From Paenibacillus thiaminolyticus (GTDB lineage Bacteria > Bacillota > Bacilli > Paenibacillales > Paenibacillaceae): a stretch of DNA of 64,000 nt. A program made the position numbers and the translations under genes. The stretch is from positions 4,481,001 to 4,545,000 of the forward strand of contig NZ_CP041405.1 in the NCBI RefSeq assembly GCF_007066085.1. The letters run 5' to 3'. Positions within the stretch are counted from its first letter, which is position 1. The number at the start of each line of letters is the position of its first letter. The notes beneath the pieces were generated by a model. It made no database searches. It saw nothing but the letters and a program-made list of their open reading frames with translations, and had not been told where the DNA came from. Below, in pieces: positions 7,812-17,436 of the stretch.

Positions 7812-8582
7812 ATGACTCAATTATTGGCAGGTAAAAATATCGTCGTCATGGGCGTCGCGAACGATCGCAGCATCGCCTGGGCGATTGCGCAATCTTTGGC
7901 CGCTCAAGGCGCAAGATTGGCATTTACATATGAGAGCGAACGGGTGGAAGGCCGCGTGCGCAAGCTGGCGGAGACGATTCCGAATTCGATCATTCTGCCT
8001 TGCAACGTGACCGTCGATGAAGATATCGATGCGCTGGCAAGCCGGCTTCGGGAAGAATTCGGCACGCTGCACGGACTCGTGCACAGCATTGCCTTCGCGA
8101 AGACGGAGGAGCTGCAAGGAATGTATGTGGACACGTCCCGCGCAGGCTTTGCCTTGGCGAATGACATCAGCGCCTACTCGCTTGTCGCGGTGGCACAGCG
8201 CCTGCATCCGCTGATGACGGAAGGCGGCAGCATTATGACGATGACGTATCTGGGCGCTGAGCGCGCGATGAAGAATTACAACGTCATGGGCGTGGCGAAG
8301 GCAGCGCTTGAGGCGTCGGTTCGCTATTTGGCGAACGATCTCGGACAACATAACATTCGCGTCAACGCTATCTCGGCCGGACCGATCCGTACATTGGCCG
8401 CGAAGGGCATCAGCGATTTCAACTCCATTCTCAAGGAAGTGGAAGAGAAAGCTCCGCTCCGCCGCACAACGGAAACCGCAGAGGTGGGCGATACCGCGAT
8501 GTTCCTGATGAGCCATCTGTCGCGAGGCATCACGGGAGAAGTAATCTATGTAGACGGCGGTTTCCATATTATCGGAGTATAG
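7812..8582 (+). CDS. fabI: enoyl-[acyl-carrier-protein] reductase FabI
   Basis: This NADH-dependent reductase performs the last step of the fatty-acid elongation cycle. It is an SDR-fold protein with the FabI form of the cofactor motif (GVANDRSIAWAIAQ), the active-site YNVMGVAK (Y-x6-K) near residue 157, and AGPIRTLAAKGISDF in the substrate loop. The ATG at 7812 (MTQLLAGKN) has GGGGAGGAAGG in front. An upstream in-frame ATG at 7776 is less likely. It is followed by a terminator, so it is probably monocistronic. It is the target of triclosan-type inhibitors in related bacteria. Confidence 0.95.
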   Translation: MTQLLAGKNIVVMGVANDRSIAWAIAQSLAAQGARLAFTYESERVEGRVRKLAETIPNSIILPCNVTVDEDIDALASRLREEFGTLHGLVHSIAFAKTEELQGMYVDTSRAGFALANDISAYSLVAVAQRLHPLMTEGGSIMTMTYLGAERAMKNYNVMGVAKAALEASVRYLANDLGQHNIRVNAISAGPIRTLAAKGISDFNSILKEVEEKAPLRRTTETAEVGDTAMFLMSHLSRGITGEVIYVDGGFHIIGV

Positions 8583-8611
8583 ACGATAGTTACGGGACGC
8601 TGCAGCAGGCG

Positions 8612-8664
8612 TCCGCCTTGCGGGATCGATCTCATTCGAGGCCGGTTCCTCAAGGCGGATTTTC
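8612..8664 (+). terminator. intrinsic terminator after fabI
   Basis: TCCGCCTTG at 8612-8620 pairs with CAAGGCGGA at 8651-8659, followed by TTTTC. The loop is long (about 30 bases). Confidence 0.6.
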
Positions 8665-8796
8665 TGTATCTTCCGGTGTAAAGGCAGGGACGAGACTCGC
8701 GGCGTGAAGGCAGGGCCAGTAAAGTCTATGAAACTTGGCTGTTGCAGTAACGTATAATAGGTGGTGCAGTTCGTTCCATTTTTTACAGAAAGTAGC

Positions 8797-9663
8797 GTGA
8801 TTGTTTTGAATACGAAGGAAAAAATTCCTTACGTCGTGTCCAGCAAGAGCCACACCGCAGTGGCGGTGAATTGCGCGGCGAAGGCAGGAGAATGGATCAA
8901 GAGCAAGCTGGGGCAATTCAAGTCGCTTCATATAAAGTCATCCATGCACGACCTCGTTACTGAAGTGGACAAAGGCGCGGAGCAAATGATCCGCAAGCTG
9001 ATATTGACGCATTTTCCGGACCATGCCATTCTGGGAGAAGAAGGGGTGGAGCCGGGAAGCGACGCCTCCAGGCAAGCCTGGGAACAGGTGAAGGATGAGG
9101 AATATGTGTGGGTTATCGATCCGTTGGACGGCACGACGAACTATGTTCACAGCTTCCCGTTCTATTCCGTCTCGATCGCGCTGGCCCATCATGGCGAGGT
9201 CATCGTCGGCGTTGTCTATGACCCGACGCGCGACGAGCTGTTCGTCGCGGAGAAGGGCAAAGGCGCCTACGTGCATGGCCGCCGCATGCAGGTCGCGCCG
9301 GAGAAGGAACTGTCCGGCAGCCTGATTGCGAGCGGATTTCCGGCTGAGCGTACCCGTGCTCTGCCGGCCAATCTGGCGGGCATTCAGGCGCTGGCGCCGC
9401 AGGTGCGCAATATCCGCACGGCGGGCTCGGCTGCGCTGCACATGGCTTATGTCGCAGCCGGAAGGCTGACTGGATTCTGGGAGCTGAATCTCAATGCATG
9501 GGATTTGGCGGCAGGCAGTCTGCTCATTCGCGAATCCGGCGGTCAGATTACCGACACGCACGGTCAGCCGTATCATCTGGGCGTGCGCGATGTCGTCGCG
9601 ACCAACGGCGCGATCCATGACGCCTTCATCGGAGCGTTGGAGGCGGCGGGAGCGCAAGGATAA
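8797..9663 (+). CDS. suhB: inositol monophosphatase family protein
   Basis: This Mg2+-dependent sugar-phosphatase-fold enzyme carries the three family motifs: GEEGVEPG, WVIDPLDGTTNYVH and NLNAWDLAAG (the second metal-site Asp). Substrates in the family include inositol-1-phosphate, fructose-1,6-bisphosphate and NADP, and the sequence does not settle which one applies. The frame is open from 8761, but a TATAAT at 8753-8758 puts the transcription start near 8765. The real start is therefore likely GTG 8797 or TTG 8806, both with weak ribosome binding sites. It is a stand-alone gene. Confidence 0.85.
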   Translation: MIVLNTKEKIPYVVSSKSHTAVAVNCAAKAGEWIKSKLGQFKSLHIKSSMHDLVTEVDKGAEQMIRKLILTHFPDHAILGEEGVEPGSDASRQAWEQVKDEEYVWVIDPLDGTTNYVHSFPFYSVSIALAHHGEVIVGVVYDPTRDELFVAEKGKGAYVHGRRMQVAPEKELSGSLIASGFPAERTRALPANLAGIQALAPQVRNIRTAGSAALHMAYVAAGRLTGFWELNLNAWDLAAGSLLIRESGGQITDTHGQPYHLGVRDVVATNGAIHDAFIGALEAAGAQG

Positions 9664-9825
9664 CAACCCGGCTTCTCATTGCGAACCGGTGAACCCCGCG
9701 GCAGCGGCTTCACTCTGAACCGAGTCTCCGGCTACGGGTTGTCCGGTTGATCATCAGGAGGATCGTGTTTTCTCGAACAAGTCCATGAATTGGGTATACT
9801 ACGGTATGAAGGAGGGGGAGCGCTC

Positions 9826-10080
9826 ATGCCCGAATCAGAAGATCGCCGGCGGGTGGAAGCCCGGCTAAGCGAATATCTGACCGAAGGAGACATGGAGACG
9901 GAGGAGCAGGAGGAAGCGGTGAGAAGACGCCTTCCGCCCCGCACCGAGATCCGGATCCAGACGGCCCTCGACCCGATTGTCGAGGAGACGAAGCAGTATC
10001 GAAGCATGGCGAAGGAAATTGATAGCCGGTACGATGAGTATTTGAAGCGAGTGAAGGAAGACAAACCGAAGGATTCGTAA
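9826..10080 (+). CDS. small charged hypothetical protein
   Basis: This 84-residue protein is rich in Glu, Arg and Lys and predicted mostly helical (RRRVEARLSEYL, then EEQEEAVRRRLPP, and a C-terminal helix with YDEYLKRVKED). There is no membrane segment or known motif. A strong GAAGGAGGGGGAG precedes the ATG at 9826, and a TATACT at 9795-9800 could be its -10. A longer start at 9790 would overlap that promoter. The function is unknown. Confidence 0.6.
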   Translation: MPESEDRRRVEARLSEYLTEGDMETEEQEEAVRRRLPPRTEIRIQTALDPIVEETKQYRSMAKEIDSRYDEYLKRVKEDKPKDS

Positions 10081-10255
10081 TTGCATGATGGGGCCCTGTG
10101 TGGTTATAACGCAGGGTTCCCCCTGTTATGCGTATGAAGGTTACCGTTAACATTCATTACATTTTATAGGAAGGACAGGCTTCTCCGCCGCATCAGCGTT
10201 ATATATGGATGCTCTGGGCAGGAGCCGCCTTCGCTCACCGAAGGAGTGGACGACG

Positions 10256-11674
10256 ATGACGACCGCATCATACCGAAGACCGAACATTTTATTTGTGATG
10301 TCAGATGATCATGCTTCCCACGCGATGAGCTGTTACGGCAGCCGCATCAACGTGACGCCTCAGATCGACCGGATTGCGAATGAAGGCATCCGCTTCGACA
10401 ATTGCTTTTGCACGAATTCGATCTGCTCGCCAAGCCGAGCCTCTATCCTGACGGGGACCTACAACCATCTCAACGGAGTGAAATCGATCGACGATCACTT
10501 CGACGGAAGACAGCAGACATTCCCGAAGCTGCTTCAGCAGCACGGTTACCAGACCGCTATTGTCGGCAAATGGCATCTCGGACATGGAGGCCATGCTAAT
10601 CCGACCGGCTTCGATTATTGGAGCGTCCTGGACGGGCAGGGCGAATATTTTCATTCCGAGTTCCTGGAGGCGAATGGAAGCCGCCGCATCGAAGGTTATG
10701 TAACCGATGTCATCGCAGACCTGTCGTTGGATTGGCTGCGGAAGCGGGACAAGGACAAGCCGTTCATGCTGATGTGCCATCATAAGGCGCCGCATCGGCC
10801 TTGGCAGCCGGATGAGCGACACAGCCGCATGTACGAAGATGTGGAGATTCCGTATCCGGAGACATTCGATGACGATTACGCCAATCGCTCGCAAGCTGCC
10901 GTCGAAGCGAAAATGCGGATTGGGCGCGACATGGTCACGACCGATACGAAGGGAGAGCCTCCGGAAGGGCTGACGGAGGAGCAAGTGAAGCGGTGGAAGT
11001 ATCAGCGCTACATTAAGGATTATCTGCGCTGCGTCGCATCCATTGATGACAATGTGGGGCGGCTGCTCGATTATTTGGACGAGGAAGGAATCGCGGAGGA
11101 TACCATCGTCATCTACACCTCCGACCAAGGCTTCTTCCTTGGCGATCACGGCTGGTTCGACAAGCGGTTCATGTACGAGGAGTCGCTGCGCATGCCGTTC
11201 GTCGTCCGGTATCCGCGTGCGATTGCTCCGGGCAGCGTGACGGATGCGATGGCGCTGAACGTTGATTTCGCGCAGACCTTCCTGGATTATGCGCAGATCG
11301 AGGCGCCTGCGGGCATGCAAGGGCATTCTCTCCGGCCGTTATGGGAAGGGGAGACGCCTCCGGATTGGCGGACCTCGATGTATTACCGGTATTGGATGCA
11401 CCTGGACGAGCATCACAACGTTTATTCGCATTATGGCATTCGAACGCACCGGTATAAGCTGATTTACTATTATGCGCAGGCTTTGGGCACGCCGGGTTCG
11501 GTCGACGAGAATCGGCCCCCGGAGTGGGAGTTGTTCGATCTCGAACACGATCCTTGCGAAATGCGCAACGTATACGGTGAACCGGGCTATGAGGCGGTGG
11601 TGAGCGAATTGAAGGCAGAGCTTCACCGGCTGCAGGCGGAAGTGCTCGATACGCCAGTTGAGGAAGTATCCTAA
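10256..11674 (+). CDS. arylsulfatase-type sulfatase (Cys-type, needs formylglycine)
   Basis: This 472-residue alkaline-phosphatase-fold sulfatase has [19 protein letters not shown] for the metal-binding Asp pair, [13 protein letters not shown] with the C-x-P-S-R motif whose Cys becomes formylglycine, [15 protein letters not shown], and [17 protein letters not shown] for the remaining metal ligands. No secretion signal is seen at the start chosen (ATG 10256 with AGGAG upstream), so a cytoplasmic sugar-sulfate substrate is plausible. A longer frame to 10205 adds nothing recognisable. No maturase gene (anSME or FGE) or sugar-sulfate transporter is adjacent. A terminator follows. Confidence 0.9.
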   Translation: MTTASYRRPNILFVMSDDHASHAMSCYGSRINVTPQIDRIANEGIRFDNCFCTNSICSPSRASILTGTYNHLNGVKSIDDHFDGRQQTFPKLLQQHGYQTAIVGKWHLGHGGHANPTGFDYWSVLDGQGEYFHSEFLEANGSRRIEGYVTDVIADLSLDWLRKRDKDKPFMLMCHHKAPHRPWQPDERHSRMYEDVEIPYPETFDDDYANRSQAAVEAKMRIGRDMVTTDTKGEPPEGLTEEQVKRWKYQRYIKDYLRCVASIDDNVGRLLDYLDEEGIAEDTIVIYTSDQGFFLGDHGWFDKRFMYEESLRMPFVVRYPRAIAPGSVTDAMALNVDFAQTFLDYAQIEAPAGMQGHSLRPLWEGETPPDWRTSMYYRYWMHLDEHHNVYSHYGIRTHRYKLIYYYAQALGTPGSVDENRPPEWELFDLEHDPCEMRNVYGEPGYEAVVSELKAELHRLQAEVLDTPVEEVS

Positions 11675-11687
11675 TCGATAGATTGCG

Positions 11688-11722
11688 AACGGAGTTCCGC
11701 ATTGCTGCGGGCTCCGTTTTTT
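11688..11722 (+). terminator. intrinsic terminator after sulfatase
   Basis: AACGGAG/CTCCGTT with inner CCGCA/TGCGG, followed by TTTTTT. Confidence 0.85.
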
Positions 11723-12310
11723 GGGTTGGCCGGAGACAAGGTACGTAATGTATGGGGTGGCGTGTTCTTTTGCCCAATATCCCATTCGCTCAGTCAGGTG
11801 CAGTTCCATTGGATGAACAAGACCGGGATTTACAAGCATATCCGAGATATTGCAGACCTGAAATGAACATAGAAATGGCAGTAAGCCAAAGTAAACAAAG
11901 CCGCCTTCGTCCGGGGGGATAGGAGCGAACGGGATAGCGATGAAAAGTGGCAGTGGATAGTATATAACAGCAGAAGGCGAAGGGATTAGAGGCGGGTTGC
12001 TGGCGCACGAGCGATTTTGGTGGATTTGGTTTGAATTTTTTTCCTTTTATGGCATGATGGAAGGAGAGCGAGCCGCTGGCCGCTGCAAGCTTGTACATGG
12101 AAGGGAGGAGAATCGCGAGAGAGGCTCGGCCGAACGGTGCCGGGCAGAAGCTCGCCGCTGGATTGAGGTTCAATCAATGGCAACAAGGGTATATCATGTA
12201 GACACAGAGTAGACAGAGACAACCAGATTCGCTGCTTCATACCGCAGGACCATGTTGCAGCCCGCAGGCAGTTGGGAGCAGGCATGGATTTGACAGGGGA
12301 GGTGGATGGA
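11723..12310. other. 588-base stretch with no convincing gene
   Basis: Several short frames occur here, among them a 34-codon frame starting at an ATG near 12099 and a GTG frame near 11761 containing FHWMNKTGIYKH. None has a good ribosome binding site or a recognisable product. The region is purine-rich from about 12050 to 12140. It may be remnants or an untranslated leader of the small membrane-protein gene that follows. Confidence 0.4.
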
Positions 12311-12427
12311 ATGGGTGAACTTATTATTTGGATGGTCGGATTGTTCATTTTGGTTGGCGCCGTGCTCTATGCGTTATGGTATTTCAATAGCCGGGTATCG
12401 AACCATCAGGACGAAGAAAATGTATAG
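12311..12427 (+). CDS. small single-pass membrane protein (38 aa)
   Basis: The product starts MGELIIWMVGLFILVGAV, continues with one hydrophobic helix (about residues 4-25), and ends with a short polar tail NHQDEENV that should lie in the cytoplasm. GGGGAGGTGG stands just upstream of the ATG. Its shape recalls small membrane subunits such as CcoQ- or CydX-like peptides, but no oxidase gene is nearby, so no function is given. Confidence 0.5.
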   Translation: MGELIIWMVGLFILVGAVLYALWYFNSRVSNHQDEENV

Positions 12428-12503
12428 GCAGAAGAGAGGAAGGATGCGAGCCTGGCCCCATGCTCAGTACGCATCCAACTCTGTTGACATCATATCATCG
12501 GCT

Positions 12504-12555
12504 TAAAAAAGAAGCCCGAGGCTTTCCTGGCGACCGACAGGAAGGCTTCGGGCTT
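12504..12555 (-). terminator. intrinsic terminator of the C39-like gene
   Basis: An 18-base stem (12512-12529 with 12538-12555, one mismatch), read on the minus strand, is followed by TTCTTTTTT. It could also work for the small gene on the plus strand. Confidence 0.85.
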
Positions 12556-12572
12556 TGGCGTTGGATCCGCGA

Positions 12573-13928
12573 TCATTCCACAGACTCTTCGGACGGCAAA
12601 TAGGTGATGGCCTGGCTCCCCATTTGCTCCCAGCCTCTCTGGAAGGCGGAGCGCTCGATGCGATTGCGCCGGCCGAGCGGGTCATTGATATAGACATATT
12701 TCTCGTCATAGCCCGTCACGATGAAGGAATGCTCGAAATAGGTAACGCGAATCGGACCGTCCGTGGTCTGCCATGTCACCCAATATTTATCCGGCACCTC
12801 ATCATACATCGTCGTGTGAATCACCCAGACCGGGGTGCCCTGCCCGACGATCCATAGCAGGTGCTCGACCGATGTGCCGGTCAAGTTGGCAATGCGGCCC
12901 GGCAGGTAGCGTTCAGCCAGCTCGGCAATCGGCTCATGGTAGACGCCGAGTCCCGGATTGGCGAAGGTATACATGTCACCGACAAATCCGTTATGCGGAT
13001 TGCCGAAGTGAACCTTGCCGCCTACTTTCTTATACGGCGTCGGGTCTTTGCGGATTTCCCGGGCGAGGTCCATCTTGTCGACGTCGACATCCGCTGTCTT
13101 CAGCAGCATAGCCAGGGCGGTCACTTCGCAGCCGCGCGGCAGCTCCGGCAGCTGCAGAATGAGCGGCGCCCCGTTGTAGCGGAACGACTTCGGCGCCGGC
13201 TTCTCCGGGTCCCACATGACATGCTGCCCGCGATAGGTTACCCGGCGTCCGGGCGCCTGCCGGGCGTAAGCGACGGCGTCTTCCCAGCGGCGGAAGACGC
13301 GCTCGAAGCGCCCGCCGAGCTGGACGCCATAGGGCCCGAACGTATCATAGTCGATGTATTGGGACAATTCCTTCCGCCAGTCATTCCACTCTGCCTCATT
13401 CGGCGCATCATCGCGCTTCGACAGCGCGATAAGTCCGTCCCGGGCGTAAATATTGCGCCCGAGCGCTTCGCTGACCGGGCGAAGCGGCACGTACGTCAAC
13501 CCGTTCTTCACATGCGGTGCCGTCTTGACCGAAGACGTGGCTCCCGCAATCTTGACCTCCGGCTTGTTCAGCCGGTAGGTGACCCGCGCTTCGTCTTTGG
13601 TGAAGGTGATCGTTCCTGTGGCTTCATCATAGGCCAGCTCGGCCTCCAGCTTCGAAGCGAGGAAGCGGGCCGGAACCAGCGTCTCGCCGGACTGCTGGTA
13701 TGGCGATGCCTTGTTCTCCCGCTCATCGATCGGAACGAGGTAGCGGCCGACGTAGGCGGTATTGCTGTGCAGCATGAGGACGATATCGTCCGTAGGCATG
13801 CCGAACGAGAAGGACAGCCCGCCCTCTTTGAATTTGGAGGCGAACAGGAATTGTATCGGAAAGGCGCACAGCGCCAGTAATATCAGGAACAGCAGCCAGC
13901 GATTGAGCCGCCGAACGAATTGTGGCAA
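12573..13928 (-). CDS. secreted copper-amine-oxidase-like domain + C39-like peptidase
   Basis: The protein has about 450 residues. A membrane helix near the N terminus (WLLFLILLALCAFPIQF) is followed by a stalk of the copper-amine-oxidase N-terminal-like type (ETLVPARFLASKLEAEL, then YVPLRPVSEALGRN). The C-terminal cysteine peptidase-like domain has Cys in ELPRGCEVTALAM, His in FEHSFIVTGYDE and Asp in YINDPLG. It is probably an anchored extracellular cell-wall or peptide-processing enzyme. The frame is open to 13988, but AGGAGG at 13937-13943 fits a TTG start at 13928. It is a single gene with its own terminator. Confidence 0.8.
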   Translation of the reverse strand: MPQFVRRLNRWLLFLILLALCAFPIQFLFASKFKEGGLSFSFGMPTDDIVLMLHSNTAYVGRYLVPIDERENKASPYQQSGETLVPARFLASKLEAELAYDEATGTITFTKDEARVTYRLNKPEVKIAGATSSVKTAPHVKNGLTYVPLRPVSEALGRNIYARDGLIALSKRDDAPNEAEWNDWRKELSQYIDYDTFGPYGVQLGGRFERVFRRWEDAVAYARQAPGRRVTYRGQHVMWDPEKPAPKSFRYNGAPLILQLPELPRGCEVTALAMLLKTADVDVDKMDLAREIRKDPTPYKKVGGKVHFGNPHNGFVGDMYTFANPGLGVYHEPIAELAERYLPGRIANLTGTSVEHLLWIVGQGTPVWVIHTTMYDEVPDKYWVTWQTTDGPIRVTYFEHSFIVTGYDEKYVYINDPLGRRNRIERSAFQRGWEQMGSQAITYLPSEESVE

Positions 13929-14066
13929 TTTCAATATCCTCCTCAGACATACTCCCTTATGTATATCGGCACATGGTCCGCATTTCATTAGCGGCCCCGA
14001 TTTTCAGACGGAGACGGGGGGATTTCTACGTTGTGGCGGCTTTTTTTTGAAAAAATTTGATAATAA

Positions 14067-14094
14067 TGAACCTTTTCTCCTGCTAAGTTGTTAA
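14067..14094 (+). promoter_or_regulatory. ECF-type promoter of the sigma operon
   Basis: TGAACC at 14067-14072, 16 bases, TGTTAA at 14089-14094. The same arrangement (TGAACC-N16-TGTTTA) stands upstream of the secreted-protein gene at 16648, so this is likely the autoregulated promoter of the ECF factor. Confidence 0.6.
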
Positions 14095-14131
14095 CTTAGT
14101 AGAGTAGAGCATGGGAAAGGTGGAGGGCCTG

Positions 14132-14752
14132 TTGACGGACAGGGAGTTTTTCGAGCGGTACAACAAGGAAGTGTACAGGACCTGCTACTATATGCTGCGC
14201 GATGCGTCAGATGCGGAGGATATATGCCAAGAGGTGTTCGTGAAGGCGTTAACCTCGGGATGGCGGCAGGTGGAGCATCTCAAAACGTGGCTTATGCGCA
14301 TCGCCGTCAACCACTGCTTGAACCATCTGCGGCGGAGCAAGACGAGACGAATGAAAGAGAAGCTGCTGCTCTTGTTCCAGCGGGAGCAGGTGGAACCGTC
14401 GGTGCACGCCGTGGTGGAGCAGCAGGAGACGGAGGATGAATGGAAGCGCCGCATGGCGCGGTTGCCGGACAAAATCAGGGTGGTCGTGACACTTCGCTTC
14501 ACGAATGATCTGGCGCTTAAGGATATTGCGGACATATTGGATATCCCGGCTGGTACGGTGAAGTCGCGCCTGAATCGGGGCCTGAAGCTGATGAAGGCCA
14601 TGCTGGAGGAGTCCGGCCAGATTGAACCGAACGGGATAAGCAGGCCGGGAGATAGCAGCGTACATAACCAGGTGACAGGCAGGAAGGAAGGTGCGGATAA
14701 TGAGCAAGGAGACACGCGTGGAGACGGACCTTGCCCGGCGGCTCGGCGATGA
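14132..14752 (+). CDS. ECF subfamily RNA polymerase sigma factor
   Basis: This sigma-70 family protein has only regions 2 and 4. Region 2 shows YNKEVYRTCYYMLRDASDAE, then DICQEVFVKALTSG and LKTWLMRIAVNHCLNHLRR. Region 4 shows LALKDIADILDIPAGTVKSR. The tail after residue 175 is polar and overlaps the partner gene by 53 bases. GGTGGAGG lies just ahead of a TTG at 14132, and an ATG at 14111 is the alternative start. The partner gene downstream encodes a membrane protein of anti-sigma type, so release from it after an envelope signal is expected. An autoregulatory promoter is proposed at 14067. Confidence 0.9.
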   Translation: MTDREFFERYNKEVYRTCYYMLRDASDAEDICQEVFVKALTSGWRQVEHLKTWLMRIAVNHCLNHLRRSKTRRMKEKLLLLFQREQVEPSVHAVVEQQETEDEWKRRMARLPDKIRVVVTLRFTNDLALKDIADILDIPAGTVKSRLNRGLKLMKAMLEESGQIEPNGISRPGDSSVHNQVTGRKEGADNEQGDTRGDGPCPAARR

Positions 14753-16403
14753 GGGGGGCCACGACTATCCCGATTTCGAGGCGATGTGGACAAGGATTGA
14801 TGCGGCCAGACAAGAGCCGGAGGGTGAATCTGTAAGACGGCAAGGCCGCACGATGTTCCTGGGCGGACGCCGGTTGGCGGTCTTGTCGGCGGTCGCGCTG
14901 GTGCTGATCGCGACGCCGGTGCTGGCTTCCATGTCGGGACACTGGGATTTTACGTTCCGGCCAGGGGTGAAGTCGGCCCTGAACCACGGATTCGGGCAGA
15001 CGATTGACAAGTCGGTTACGAACAGCGGCGTTACATTTACGGTCGATTCGGCCATGTCCGATGACAACGGGACCACGCTGTTATACAGCTTCGATCCGGG
15101 GGATGAGGAGCCGCGGGAATGGAGATTCTCCGAGGTGGAATTGCGCACGGCTGACGGGGAACCCGTCGTGAAGGTGAATGATGTTCAATTGATGCGAATG
15201 AACTGGAAAAAGGGGTACTACTCACATATTTGGGATAAGGAAAATAAACGATATAACGGTTTTTTGGAAACGCCATGGACCTTCGACGGCAAGGAGACGG
15301 AGCTGCAGCTTAGCGTGCGGGGACTGCAGGAGTATAACACCAAGCGGTTGCCGCTGGCTCTCGATCTGGCCGAGACTGGCGTGCAGACGTTCCCGGTTCA
15401 GGATGGCGGCATTGAATCCGCAAGCATTCAGATTTCACGGGAAGCGGAAGGGAAAGTGGTGCTCAAATCCCTCTATACGTATTGGGATGAGCGGATCGCG
15501 AATACGAATCTTCCCGCGATTCTGGTGAAAAAGGACGGGAAGCTCATGAAGCGATCCGGTATACGGGTCGGGCTCGATAACGGCAAGTGGGCGGAGCAAG
15601 AGATTTATCAGTTGGACGACATTCATCAGCAAAATATCACGTTCGAGCTCGCCTACATGACGCCGGGCAAGAAGATAGACGGCGAATGGAATCTCGGAAT
15701 GCTGCGGCTGAACAAGGAGAAGGCTTTGCATGCATCGGCGATCCGCACCCTGGACGTGCCGGTCCGAACGACGGAGGGAGAGGCCGTCGTCCGCAAGCTG
15801 TTCATTCGTCCAACAGGCATTCGGGTCGAGATAGAGCATGGCAGTCCATACTCGCGGTTGCCTTATAAGGGCGTCTACTTGTCCGTTGGCGGCCGGAAGC
15901 TGGAAGGGGAAGAATGGTTAACGGACAATACGGGCGATGGATCTAATTATTTGCAGACGTATGTGTTCGACGCTCCGCCTGATCTCCGCCTGACAGCGGA
16001 TTTGCCAATGGAGCTGCTGCTGCAATATGAAGTGGAGGAAAGATGGGATTACAGACAACCGATCCTTCTATCAAATATTTCGGGCGAAAAGCAGACGTTG
16101 ACGATGGACGTTGGAGAATATCCGGTGACGTGGACCTACTACAAGCAGAACGGTGATCTGTATGTAGAAAGCGAAAGCCCGGACGAACGATTCGGCGGAA
16201 TCAATCAGACGTTCATTCGCCAGGAAGATCGGCGCATCCCCGGACATATCCTGTTCGATTGGATACCAGGCGCCGGGCTTAACGATAGCCTCAACAAGCG
16301 GGTGGACGTCTATCCCGGCTTTGAAGGAACGGAAGCGGAGATGTATATCTTTATGTATTTGGTCAGACATCCGGAACGGGAGTTAACAGTGAAGCTTCAA
16401 TAA
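14700..16403 (+). CDS. DUF4179-type membrane protein, probable anti-sigma factor
   Basis: The protein has about 567 residues. A short cytoplasmic N terminus of about 50 residues carries DYPDFEAMWTRIDAA. One membrane helix follows (LAVLSAVALVLIATPVLASM), then a large extracellular part with the DUF4179 signature (LNHGFGQTIDKSVTNSG and SAMSDDNGTTLLYS). The N-terminal part would hold the sigma factor, and the outer part would sense the signal. The ATG at 14700 has AAGGAAGG upstream. An in-frame GTG at 14691 is possible. It overlaps the sigma gene, indicating coupled translation. Two hairpins follow the stop. Confidence 0.85.
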   Translation: MSKETRVETDLARRLGDEGGHDYPDFEAMWTRIDAARQEPEGESVRRQGRTMFLGGRRLAVLSAVALVLIATPVLASMSGHWDFTFRPGVKSALNHGFGQTIDKSVTNSGVTFTVDSAMSDDNGTTLLYSFDPGDEEPREWRFSEVELRTADGEPVVKVNDVQLMRMNWKKGYYSHIWDKENKRYNGFLETPWTFDGKETELQLSVRGLQEYNTKRLPLALDLAETGVQTFPVQDGGIESASIQISREAEGKVVLKSLYTYWDERIANTNLPAILVKKDGKLMKRSGIRVGLDNGKWAEQEIYQLDDIHQQNITFELAYMTPGKKIDGEWNLGMLRLNKEKALHASAIRTLDVPVRTTEGEAVVRKLFIRPTGIRVEIEHGSPYSRLPYKGVYLSVGGRKLEGEEWLTDNTGDGSNYLQTYVFDAPPDLRLTADLPMELLLQYEVEERWDYRQPILLSNISGEKQTLTMDVGEYPVTWTYYKQNGDLYVESESPDERFGGINQTFIRQEDRRIPGHILFDWIPGAGLNDSLNKRVDVYPGFEGTEAEMYIFMYLVRHPERELTVKLQ

Positions 16404-16421
16404 AGGGACGTTCTTCCTTCC

Positions 16422-16497
16422 GCGCTGCGGCAGCGATTGCGGAGAGCTTGCCGCAGCGCCGGACCGGCCAGAGATTTCTGGTTGGTCTATTTTTTTT
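16422..16497 (+). terminator. tandem hairpins ending the sigma operon
   Basis: An 11-bp perfect stem GCGCTGCGGCA/TGCCGCAGCGC (16422-16459) is followed by a second stem GACCGGCCAG/CTGGTTGGTC (16462-16487) and then TATTTTTTTT. Confidence 0.85.
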
Positions 16498-16515
16498 AAC
16501 TATCTTCAAAAAAAG

Positions 16516-16543
16516 TGAACCAATTTTCGCCTGGCTGTGTTTA
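16516..16543 (+). promoter_or_regulatory. ECF-type promoter upstream of the secreted-protein locus
   Basis: TGAACC at 16516-16521, 16 bases, TGTTTA at 16538-16543. It matches the promoter before the ECF sigma gene in both boxes and in spacing, so the sigma factor probably drives the 16.6-23.0 kb locus. Confidence 0.55.
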
Positions 16544-17436
16544 TAACATAGAGGCTTGCGCCTAAGGGATCCCAAAGCAATGCATTGCGGCCTGGCCTTG
16601 AACCGAAGAACGATCAAAAACGAAACGCTGGAGAGGGGAAATAGAACATGAAAAATAGGACCAAAGCGGCGATTGCCGCGACGAGCTGCCTGCTGCTGTT
16701 CCATTCGATGCACATCGCCGCGGAGGCGGCGCCGGCCAACGCGGCCAAGGAAGTGACGGTACTGGCCGCAGCGAAGGCGCCTTCCGCCGCAGAGAAGAAA
16801 AAGGCGGTGGAAGCGGAAAAAGCGAAGTATGCCAAAATGAAAAAAAATCCGGGTGACTATTACATATTGTATGTAAGCGATAAGTCGCTTAATGGCGGCG
16901 AACACTTTTCCAACTATCTGAATATGTACAATTTCAAAAGCTATGAAGATTACATGAAAGTAGCATCCAAGCTGAAGACTCCCGTATTGAAGCGTCCGGA
17001 CGGCTTGCCGGAAGGGTATAAGTTCACCAAAGCCAACATCGAGCCGCCGATTCTGGCCTATGGCGACAAGTATCAGAAAGAAGTGAAAGCGGAGGCCAAA
17101 GACAAAGCCGCTTACTTGAAGCTCATCAAATGGACGGAAGCGGGCCAGGTCGATCTCGAATTCAAGAACGGAAAAGATGCCGTGCGGCTCCAGTTTAGCC
17201 TGATGAGCGCAGAGATCGCGAAGAAGCGCGGCCAGCAGAAAGGTTACCACTTTACGGCGGCTGACGAATGGGATGAAGAGACGAAGAAAAAAAGCCCTCA
17301 ATCCGTTAAAAATATACTGAACATTCCTGTCAGAGCCAAGATTCTGGCTTTGAAAAAAAAGGAGCGTCCCTTGTACAATGGGGGTGTCAACGGGTCATAG
17401 CCCTAAAAAACCCATCATCCAAGGAGGACGCTCTAT

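Noticed and set aside
11790..12348. Minus-strand frames of up to 127 codons in the gap after the sulfatase
   Set aside because: They are low in conserved-looking residues, rich in Ser/Pro/Cys, mutually overlapping and lack ribosome binding sites.
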